Source: an uncultured SAR116 cluster alpha proteobacterium (lineage in GTDB: Bacteria; Pseudomonadota; Alphaproteobacteria; Puniceispirillales; Marisalimonadaceae). Taken from it: a stretch of 38,955 nucleotides of DNA. The notes under the pieces were generated by a model that searched no databases, had not been told where the DNA came from, and saw only the letters and a program-made list of their open reading frames with translations. Shown here in pieces: positions 32,392-38,955 of the stretch (positions are counted from its first letter, which is position 1; each line of letters opens with the position of its first letter). The stretch covers positions 1 through 38,955 of the forward strand of contig CACMTN010000014.1 in the NCBI GenBank assembly GCA_902616615.1, written 5' to 3'. The translations under genes were made by a program, and so were the position numbers.

Positions 32392-33912
32392 ATGAAATTA
32401 AAAAATATATCATTTGTAATTTCTACAGTTACAATTATGGCATTTGGAAGTTTGTTTTCTCCAGCTTACTCTGCTGGCAAAGACATAACTATTGTTATAG
32501 CTGAAGAACCTGACATTGTAGATCCTTGTGAAGCTACAAGATCTGTTGTTGGGAAAATAGTTAAGCAAAATGTTACTGAAACATTGACGGAAATCAATCC
32601 TGCTGATGGATCTGTAACACCTAGGCTTGCAACATCTTGGAAGCAGACTGATAATCTTACCTGGGAGTTTAATATTAGGAAAGGTATTAAGTTTCATGAT
32701 GGCGAAGATTTAAATGCAAAGGCTGTTGTAAAGTCAATTAACCGAGCATTAAATCCTAAGTATGACTGTGAAATTAGAACGAAGTTTTTTGGAAACATCA
32801 AATTAAAAGCTTCTGCAATAGGAAGTCATACCATTTCAGTTAAAACTGAATCACCTCAACCTATTATGCCTGCTTTGATGGGTACGATGACTGTTGTTAG
32901 CCCAAACACTCAAGAGGCAAAAGGTGTTCGTGATCCTAAAGGAACTGGTCCATATTTATTTAACACATGGACCCCTGGTCAATCTGTTACACTAAAGAGA
33001 TTTGATGGATATTGGGGAGACAAACCAGAAGTTGAGAATGCGACATATGTTTGGAGAAATGAGTCTGCAGTCAGAGCCGCTATGGTTAAAACTGGTGAAG
33101 CTGACATAGCTGCTAGCATTGGAGTCCAAGATGCTAATGATCCAAAAATGGATTTCAGTTATTTTAACTCAGAAACTTCTAGACTTAGGATTGATATGAC
33201 AAGAGCCCCTTTAAACGATATTAGGGTCAGAAAAGCTATGAATTTAGCTATTGACTTAGATGGATTAATGGGAACAATTTTCCCTAAAGGTGTTGTCAAA
33301 ATGACACAAATTGTAGTTCCAAGTATCAACGGTCACAACCCAAATCTTAAGCCATGGCCATATGATCCCGCCGAAGCAAAAAGACTTGTCAAAGCTGCTA
33401 AGGCGGATGGGGTGCCAGTAGATAAAGAAATTGTTTTGATTGGAAGGTTAGGTATCTATCCAAACTCCACAGAAGCAATGGAAGCAATGCATGCTATGTT
33501 AACTGAAGTTGGTTTCAACATTAAAATTAAAATGATGGAAACTGCAGGATGGCTTAATTTTTTAAGTAGACCTTATGCTGAAGATAGAGGTCCAGCTTTG
33601 CAACAAAGTCAACATGATAACAATAATGGTGACGCAGTTTTTTCAATGTTTAATAAATATGCATGTAAAGGTGCTCAATCTACAACTTGCGATAAACAAG
33701 TAGACGCTTGGATCACAGAGGCAACAGCTGCTACTGGAACCATGAGAAGAGACACTTGGCGAAAAGCACAAAAGAAATTACACGAAGAAATTATACCTGA
33801 TGTTCAAATGTTTCACATGGTAGGATTTTCTCGTGTAAACCCTAGAATTAAATTTACGCCTACAATTTCTACCAATAGTGAAATTCAAATTTCACAGGTA
33901 AAATTTAATTAA
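32392..33912 (+). CDS. ABC transporter periplasmic binding protein (family 5, oligopeptide/dipeptide type)
   Basis: A 506-residue precursor with a signal peptide (MKLKNISFVISTVTIMAFGS, cleavage near AYSAGK). The mature protein has the family 5 features: ITIVIAEEPDIVDPCEATRS at the N-terminus, TSWKQTDNLTWEFNIRKGIKFHDG near 80-105, KGTGPYLFNTW near 185 and IRVRKAMNLAID near 285. It delivers peptides or other amphiphilic solutes to the permeases that follow. AAAGGAGG lies ten bases before the ATG. A perfect hairpin separates it from the permease genes, suiting its usual excess over the membrane part. Several cysteines (for example CDKQ, YACKG) hint at disulfides. Confidence 0.94.
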   Translation: MKLKNISFVISTVTIMAFGSLFSPAYSAGKDITIVIAEEPDIVDPCEATRSVVGKIVKQNVTETLTEINPADGSVTPRLATSWKQTDNLTWEFNIRKGIKFHDGEDLNAKAVVKSINRALNPKYDCEIRTKFFGNIKLKASAIGSHTISVKTESPQPIMPALMGTMTVVSPNTQEAKGVRDPKGTGPYLFNTWTPGQSVTLKRFDGYWGDKPEVENATYVWRNESAVRAAMVKTGEADIAASIGVQDANDPKMDFSYFNSETSRLRIDMTRAPLNDIRVRKAMNLAIDLDGLMGTIFPKGVVKMTQIVVPSINGHNPNLKPWPYDPAEAKRLVKAAKADGVPVDKEIVLIGRLGIYPNSTEAMEAMHAMLTEVGFNIKIKMMETAGWLNFLSRPYAEDRGPALQQSQHDNNNGDAVFSMFNKYACKGAQSTTCDKQVDAWITEATAATGTMRRDTWRKAQKKLHEEIIPDVQMFHMVGFSRVNPRIKFTPTISTNSEIQISQVKFN

Positions 33913-33924
33913 TGAAATAAAACT

Positions 33925-33956
33925 GTTTCCAACTAGAAATATTTCTAGTTGGAAAC
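33925..33956 (+). terminator. Perfect 16-base inverted repeat after the binding-protein gene
   Basis: GTTTCCAACTAGAAAT at 33925-33940 is followed directly by its exact reverse complement to 33956. It would fold into a long RNA hairpin with a few unpaired central bases. A TTTACTTTT stretch follows. It probably stabilises binding-protein mRNA and partly terminates transcription before the permease genes; being a perfect dyad, it could also bind a protein. Confidence 0.75.
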
Positions 33957-33981
33957 TTTACTTTTAAATTAAAGTAAATAT

Positions 33982-34899
33982 ATGAAACAATATCTATCTA
34001 AAAGAATTTTTTCTAGTATTTTAGCTATTACTGGACTTTTTGTGATGGTTTTTTTTCTGGCTCGTTTAACTGGAGATCCAGGGCACTTGTATCTACCTAT
34101 AGATGCTCCACTAGAGGTTAGAAAAGAATTTTCTGAAAAACATGGATTTAATGATCCTATTTATCTTCAATTTGGAAAATTTTTAGGAGACTTAACTGAT
34201 GGTAATCTAGGCTATTCTCTAAGGAAAGAAAGACCTGCTATTGACATAGTTTTAGAGGCTATTCCAGTTACTTTGTCTTTAGCTGCTGTAGCAATGTCAA
34301 TAGCTCTTTTAGGCGCCATTATTATTGGATCACTGGCTGCATATAGTCCAAATGGGATTTTTGATAGAATTTCAAGAGTTGTCTCGTTAACTGCTGCAAG
34401 TGCACCAGATTTTTGGGTTGCAATTACAGCTATACTAATATTTTCAGTTTCTCTAGGATGGTTGCCCACATCTGGTATTGGGGGAGTTCCATATTGGATA
34501 ATGCCTATTGGTATTTTGGTTATTAGACCACTAGGACTTCTGGTGCAAGTTGTAAGGGGATCAATGATTACTGCCTTAAGTTCAGATTTTGTTAAAACAG
34601 CTAGAGCAAAAGGTGTAAAAGAAAATATAGTAATTTTCAAACACGCTCTTAGAAATGGCTTGCTTCCTGTAATTACAGTTGCTGGTGATCAAGCTGCAGC
34701 TATTGCTAATGGTGCAGTAATTGTAGAAACCATATTTGGATGGCCAGGAATAGGTAAATTAATGATAGATTCAATAATGCAAAGAGACTTTGCTGTTGTA
34801 CAAGCATCAATTTTAGTAACAGCTATAGTTATACTTTTTATAAATATTATAATTGATATTGCATATGCAGTTCTAGATCCAAGAATAAGGCATAAATAA
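33982..34899 (+). CDS. ABC transporter permease (DppB/OppB type)
   Basis: A 305-residue permease with six likely helices. It has the N-terminal MKQYLSKRIFSSILAITGLF helix, the RLTGDPGHLYLP region and the cytoplasmic EAA-like loop around SDFVKTARAKGVKENIVIFKHALRN near 200-220. GAVIVETIFGWPGIGKLM near 240-260 is typical of DppB-type proteins. It forms one half of the channel for the binding protein upstream. It is separated from the next permease by a single base, so the two are translated together. Confidence 0.95.
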   Translation: MKQYLSKRIFSSILAITGLFVMVFFLARLTGDPGHLYLPIDAPLEVRKEFSEKHGFNDPIYLQFGKFLGDLTDGNLGYSLRKERPAIDIVLEAIPVTLSLAAVAMSIALLGAIIIGSLAAYSPNGIFDRISRVVSLTAASAPDFWVAITAILIFSVSLGWLPTSGIGGVPYWIMPIGILVIRPLGLLVQVVRGSMITALSSDFVKTARAKGVKENIVIFKHALRNGLLPVITVAGDQAAAIANGAVIVETIFGWPGIGKLMIDSIMQRDFAVVQASILVTAIVILFINIIIDIAYAVLDPRIRHK

Positions 34900-34900
34900 T

Positions 34901-35815
34901 ATGCAACTAATTTTAGAAAAAAATAATTTCATTAATAAATTTAAAAAAATATTTTCTATGTTTATGAATGATAAGTTAGCCTTAATATCTATTATTTTTT
35001 TAACATTAATGGTCCTTTTAGCTTTTTTTGGACCCTCTCTAATAAGCGAATCTTATACAAAAATGAATCTAAGATTAAGAAACTTAGAACCGTTTTCTTT
35101 TGATCATCACTTTATGTATTTTTTTGGAGCTGATGCACTTGGTAGAAGTATGATAGCAAGACTTATACTGGCAACACAAAACACAATGTTTATAGCTGGT
35201 ACTGCGGTTATTTTGTCAATGACTTTAGGTGGAATGTTAGGACTAATTTCTGGATATTATGGTGGTAGAGTTGGAAATTTAATAATGAGAGCGGCTGATA
35301 TAATTATGAGTTTTCCTTCACTATTATTAGCTGTAATTGTTTTATATATGTTTGATCCTGGCTTGCTAAATTTAGTTATTGTATTAGCCTTTACAAGGAT
35401 GCCTATATACATGAGAACTGCAAGAGCAGAGGTTCTTGAAATAAGAGAAAGGTTGTTCGTTTCAGCTGCGATATCTATGGGTGCTTCAAACCTTAGGATA
35501 ATTTTTAAACATATTGCTCCATTAACAATTCCAACACTTATTACAATAGCAACATTAGATTTTGCTTTTGTAATGCTGGGTGAATCTGCGCTGAGCTTTC
35601 TTGGTGTTGGGATACAGCCACCGGAAGTTACTTGGGGATTAATGGTGGCTCAAGGAAGGAACTATTTACAAATTGCATGGTGGTTAGCGTTTTTTCCAGG
35701 TCTAATTATTATGTTAGTAGCTTTATCCTTAAATTTATTATCTTCTTGGTTAAGAATTGTTTTAGATCCTAGACAAAGATGGCGTTTAGAAAACATTGGT
35801 GACAAAAGTGAGTGA
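34901..35815 (+). CDS. ABC transporter permease (DppC/OppC type)
   Basis: A 304-residue permease with the DppC hallmarks: an extended N-terminus, the HFMYFFGADALGRSMIARLI segment near residue 65-85, and the EAA loop RTARAEVLEIRERLFVSAAISMGAS near 170-195. PPEVTWGLMVAQGRN follows in the C-terminal part. It pairs with the upstream permease. Its end overlaps the proposed GTG start of the ATPase by eight bases. Confidence 0.95.
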   Translation: MQLILEKNNFINKFKKIFSMFMNDKLALISIIFLTLMVLLAFFGPSLISESYTKMNLRLRNLEPFSFDHHFMYFFGADALGRSMIARLILATQNTMFIAGTAVILSMTLGGMLGLISGYYGGRVGNLIMRAADIIMSFPSLLLAVIVLYMFDPGLLNLVIVLAFTRMPIYMRTARAEVLEIRERLFVSAAISMGASNLRIIFKHIAPLTIPTLITIATLDFAFVMLGESALSFLGVGIQPPEVTWGLMVAQGRNYLQIAWWLAFFPGLIIMLVALSLNLLSSWLRIVLDPRQRWRLENIGDKSE

Positions 35816-37409
35816 TGCAAATAAATCATTATTAAAAGTAAATAACCTTTCAGTCTCATTTGATACTGCTGAAGGCTCTTTTGATGCAGTAAGAGCAGTT
35901 AATTTTGATTTAAAAAAAGGAGAAACATTAGCAATTATTGGAGAGAGTGGATCAGGTAAAAGCGTTACTGCTTCTGTAATTATGGGTATTCTAACTTGTC
36001 CACCAGGAAGGATAAAAAGTGGCGAAGTTTTATTAAATGATCTTGATATATTAAAACTTTCAGATTCTGACAGAAGAAAGTTAATGGGAAGTAAAGTAGC
36101 TATTATTTTTCAAGATACTTTATCTCACCTTAACCCTGTTTTTTCAGTAGGCTCACAAATAGCTGAATGTTTCGAGGTTCATAAAAATCTCTCAAAAAAA
36201 GAGAGTTGGAACAGAGCTGTAAAATTATTAGAAAGAGTTAGTATCCCAAATCCGTCAAAAAGAGCTAAAGATTTTCCTCATCAATTTTCTGGAGGGCAAA
36301 GACAAAGAGTTATGATTGCAATGGCTCTGGCCTTAGAACCAGACATAATCATAGCAGATGAACCAACTACTGCGTTAGATGTTACAATTCAAGCAAAAAT
36401 TTTAGAATTATTAGGTGAACTCAGGGACGAAAGAAATATGGGTCTAATTTTGATTACTCATGATTTAGCTGTTGCAGCAGAAATCTCGGACAAGTTGATA
36501 GTCCTTAATGAAGGCAAAATAGTTGAAAAAGGGATTACTAGGGATGTTTTTATTAATCCTAATCATACTTATACAAAGCAGTTAATGGATTCTATTCCTG
36601 GAAAAATAACAAAAAATAAAAAGAAAACGTCAAAAAAAATATTTAAACCAATCCTACAGATAAAAAATATTTCCAAATTTTATGATACTATTGCTTGCGA
36701 TGATGTAAGTTTTAATTTGTATCCTAATGAAGTTTTGGGAATTGTTGGTGAATCAGGTTCGGGTAAAACTACTGTTTCTAATTTAATATTAAGATTGTCA
36801 AGTCCCTCAAATGGAAAAATTCTATACCATGGAAAAAACATTTTAAATTTTAATAAAAAAGATTTATTAAATTTTAGAAGGAAGGTTCAAGTAGTATTTC
36901 AAGATCCATACGCATCTTTAAATCCCACAATGAACATATATGAAATTATATCTGAGCCGTGGGTAATTCACTCAGACTTTTTAGATAAAAAATTATATAA
37001 AAGTAAAGTATCAGATCTTTTGATAAGTGTAGGCTTGCATCCTGATGACGCCATCAAGTTTCCTCACCAATTTTCCGGAGGGCAAAGGCAAAGAATTGCT
37101 ATTGCAAGAGCTTTAGCACTTAATCCAGAAATTATTATCTGTGACGAGGCAGTGTCTGCCCTTGATGTTTCAATCCAGGCACAAATTATAAAATTATTAT
37201 TAAATTTGAGAAATAAATTTTCGTTGTCATATATTTTTATTGCACACGATTTACCAGTAGTTAAAGACTTAGCTGATAGGGTTATTGTTATGAAATCAGG
37301 AAAAATTATTGAGCAAGGTTTAGTTAATGATGTATTTAATTCTCCAAAGGAAAAATATACAAAAGATTTATTAAAAGCTAGCCCTTCTATCGAAAATTTG
37401 ATTAATTAA
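35808..37409 (+). CDS. Fused double ATP-binding subunit of oligopeptide-type ABC importer
   Basis: The 533-residue protein has two ABC ATPase domains in one chain. Domain 1 has Walker A GESGSGKS at 45-52, signature SGGQRQRV near 160 and Walker B IIIADEPTTALD. Domain 2 has Walker A GESGSGKT near 315, signature SGGQRQRI near 422 and Walker B IIICDEAVSALD. This is the DppD-DppF fusion seen in GsiA- and YejF-type importers. The start is taken as GTG 35808, with GGTGA six bases upstream; TTG 35796 and GTG 35799 are in frame and also possible. It powers uptake with the two permeases before it. Confidence 0.95.
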   Translation: MSDANKSLLKVNNLSVSFDTAEGSFDAVRAVNFDLKKGETLAIIGESGSGKSVTASVIMGILTCPPGRIKSGEVLLNDLDILKLSDSDRRKLMGSKVAIIFQDTLSHLNPVFSVGSQIAECFEVHKNLSKKESWNRAVKLLERVSIPNPSKRAKDFPHQFSGGQRQRVMIAMALALEPDIIIADEPTTALDVTIQAKILELLGELRDERNMGLILITHDLAVAAEISDKLIVLNEGKIVEKGITRDVFINPNHTYTKQLMDSIPGKITKNKKKTSKKIFKPILQIKNISKFYDTIACDDVSFNLYPNEVLGIVGESGSGKTTVSNLILRLSSPSNGKILYHGKNILNFNKKDLLNFRRKVQVVFQDPYASLNPTMNIYEIISEPWVIHSDFLDKKLYKSKVSDLLISVGLHPDDAIKFPHQFSGGQRQRIAIARALALNPEIIICDEAVSALDVSIQAQIIKLLLNLRNKFSLSYIFIAHDLPVVKDLADRVIVMKSGKIIEQGLVNDVFNSPKEKYTKDLLKASPSIENLIN

Positions 37410-37440
37410 TTTATTAAACTTTATAAATTATGAGTATAAA

Positions 37441-38856
37441 ATGAAGAATGAAGAACTTGTTTGGGAATTAGTTGAAAATAAAAAAGAAGAATTTATAAAT
37501 TTTTCAGATCGAATTTTTGATACTCCCGAAATATTATATCAAGAATTCAAGTCAGTATCAGAGCATACTAATATGTTAAAAAAGGAAGGATTTAAAGTAA
37601 CAGAAAATATATGTAATATGCCAACAGCAGTAATGGGTGAATATGGAGAAGATGGTCCTGTCATAGCAATATTAGGCGAATTTGACGCTTTGCCTGGCTT
37701 AAGCCAGGAATCTGGAATTGCCAAGAACAAACCTATAGAAAATACTATAAATGGTCACGGATGTGGTCATAATTTGCTTGGCGCCGCTTCGCTTCTTGCT
37801 GCTACTGCTGTCAAAGACTGGCTATTACAAAATAAAATTAAAGCTAGAGTAAGATATTATGGATGTCCTGCAGAAGAGGGGGGTGCTGCAAAAACATATA
37901 TGGCTAGAGATGGTTTGTTTAAAAATGTTGATGTTGCCATATCTTGGCATCCAGCTACTTATAATTCGGTTAATAAGCCAATTTCTCTTGCTAATTCAAG
38001 GATTGATTTTACATTTTTTGGTAAAGCAGCCCATGCAGCCACCGCACCACATTTGGGGAGAAGTGCTTTAGATGCTATTGAACTAATGAATGTTGGCGTG
38101 AATTACATGAGAGAACATATGCCTGACTCAGCCAGGGTACATTATGCGTATATGGATACCGGTGGTAATGCAGCAAACGTAGTTCATGCTAAAGCAACTG
38201 TACGACATTTAGTTAGAGCTTCAAATTTGATGGAACTTCGCTCATTAGTTGATAGAGTCTATAAAATTGCTGATGGCGCTGCTTTAATGACCGAAACAAC
38301 AGTAGAAAAAAAAGTTTATAGTGGAGTTTCTAATTTATTAGGAAATGAGCCACTAGAGAAAATAATGCAAACTGAGTGGGATAAGTTAGGACCTGTTAAA
38401 TTTGATAAAAATGACATTGAGTTTGCTAATAAAATTCGTTCAACTTTTACAGAAACTGAGATTTTAGACAGTTTTCAAAGAATTGGTATAAAGGCGCCTT
38501 TAGACTTACCCTTATGTGATTTTGTTGCACCCCTAGATAGCTTGAATAATGGTGGTATCGGTTCAACTGATGTTGGTGACATTAGCTGGGTGGTTCCAAC
38601 AGTCCAGGCTCGTGTAGCAACCTGTGCTGTAGGAACTCCATTTCATACATGGCAAACTGTAGCCCAAGGAAAATCTGCAGCTGCCCATAAAGGTATGATT
38701 CATGCAGCAAAAATTATGGCATCTACTGCATCCATTCTCATTAAATACCCAGAAAAGATTGATGAGGCTAAAAAGGAATTTGATAAACATATTTTAAAAA
38801 ATCCATATATTTGTCCAATACCAGATGGAGTAATGCCTCCTATTTCAAAAGATTAA
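37441..38856 (+). CDS. M20-family amidohydrolase, AbgB type
   Basis: The 471-residue enzyme matches p-aminobenzoyl-glutamate hydrolase subunit B-like amidohydrolases. It has LGEFDALPGLSQ near residue 80, NGHGCGHNLLGAAS near 103-116, RYYGCPAEEGGAAKT near 140 with the catalytic EE, ISWHPATYNS, and a dimerisation region with GKAAHAATAPHLGRSALDA near 195-215. These supply the two-metal ligands of M20 peptidases. They cleave an amide bond of an N-acyl amino acid. E. coli AbgB is about 480 residues and works with AbgA; no AbgA partner is visible here. It follows the ABC importer by 31 bases, so the imported compound is its likely substrate. Confidence 0.92.
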   Translation: MKNEELVWELVENKKEEFINFSDRIFDTPEILYQEFKSVSEHTNMLKKEGFKVTENICNMPTAVMGEYGEDGPVIAILGEFDALPGLSQESGIAKNKPIENTINGHGCGHNLLGAASLLAATAVKDWLLQNKIKARVRYYGCPAEEGGAAKTYMARDGLFKNVDVAISWHPATYNSVNKPISLANSRIDFTFFGKAAHAATAPHLGRSALDAIELMNVGVNYMREHMPDSARVHYAYMDTGGNAANVVHAKATVRHLVRASNLMELRSLVDRVYKIADGAALMTETTVEKKVYSGVSNLLGNEPLEKIMQTEWDKLGPVKFDKNDIEFANKIRSTFTETEILDSFQRIGIKAPLDLPLCDFVAPLDSLNNGGIGSTDVGDISWVVPTVQARVATCAVGTPFHTWQTVAQGKSAAAHKGMIHAAKIMASTASILIKYPEKIDEAKKEFDKHILKNPYICPIPDGVMPPISKD

Positions 38857-38900
38857 TTTTTTTTATCTGAAATTTGATATAGGATTATTATTTATCGTAT

Positions 38901-38955
38901 GCGCTCTTAGCTCAACTGGATAGAGTATTTGACTTCGAATCAAAAGGTTGGGGGT
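38901..38955 (+). tRNA. tRNA-Arg (anticodon UCG), cut by the right edge
   Basis: The sequence GCGCTCTTAGCTCAACTGG opens a tRNA: acceptor strand 38901-38907, U8-A9, and a D-stem GCTC/GAGT with one G-U pair. The anticodon stem TTTGA/TCAAA (38928-38932 and 38940-38944) encloses the 7-base loop CTTCGAA, giving anticodon TCG at 38935-38937, which reads the Arg codon CGA (and others by wobble). The last ~20 bases (T-arm and 3' acceptor) lie beyond the window. The 44-base spacer after the M20 gene holds no clear terminator. Confidence 0.88.

Noticed and set aside
34212-34640. Reverse-strand open frame of 142 codons inside the DppB-type permease
   Set aside because: The permease has a complete set of family motifs; the antisense product matches no known fold.
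1-38955. CRISPR arrays, insertion sequences, prophage genes, toxin-antitoxin pairs
   Set aside because: No repeat-spacer pattern, transposase or integrase motif, terminal inverted repeats or phage structural gene was seen on either strand.

Overview
This window is about 39 kb of very AT-rich DNA (roughly 30% G+C by eye). It is packed with catabolic and transport genes and has no phage, transposase, integrase or CRISPR sequence. Tight gene spacing, ATGA overlaps, solute-binding-protein transporters of the tripartite tricarboxylate (TTT) type, TauD-like dioxygenases and class III CoA-transferases point to a streamlined, low-GC marine alphaproteobacterium. That placement is an inference from gene content, not from a marker gene. 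The only RNA gene is a tRNA-Arg(UCG), cut by the right edge.

Region 1 (1-6317): the C-terminal part of a sulfatase, a TauD/TfdA-type dioxygenase and a class III CoA-transferase run rightwards. They meet a convergent enolase-superfamily dehydratase/racemase, which is divergent from a two-subunit aconitase X (catalytic plus swivel subunit). Region 2 (6407-11657): a TTT transporter (binding protein, terminator hairpin, small and large membrane subunits) followed 3 bases later by a large DUF3604/PHP-like metallohydrolase. Region 3 (11654-21518): a LysR regulator divergent from a long rightward run of sulfatase, TctB, TctA, TctC, terminator, second sulfatase, enolase-superfamily enzyme, TauD-family dioxygenase and TauE/SafE-like exporter.

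Region 4 (21522-31212) is a patchwork of short units: GST and aldo/keto reductase (leftward), GMC oxidoreductase (rightward), a further sulfatase (leftward), a LysR gene reduced to its DNA-binding domain, an AbrB-family membrane protein, a small MotA-like membrane protein, an EthD-like protein coupled to a DadA-like FAD oxidoreductase, and an SDR lacking the usual catalytic tyrosine. Region 5 (31337-38856): an NHL beta-propeller protein, then a complete oligopeptide-type ABC importer (binding protein, two permeases, fused double ATPase) and an AbgB-type M20 amidohydrolase. The tRNA follows.

How it may work together (inference): periplasmic TctC proteins capture small carboxylates, some probably sulfated or sulfonated, and TctAB imports them. 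Sulfatases without signal peptides remove sulfate in the cytoplasm, TauD-like enzymes oxidise or cleave the products, a TauE-like protein may export sulfite, and enolase-superfamily, aconitase X, CoA-transferase and oxidoreductase enzymes process the carbon skeleton. The ABC importer with the M20 enzyme would import and hydrolyse an N-acyl amino acid or peptide-like conjugate. No substrate can be fixed from sequence alone.
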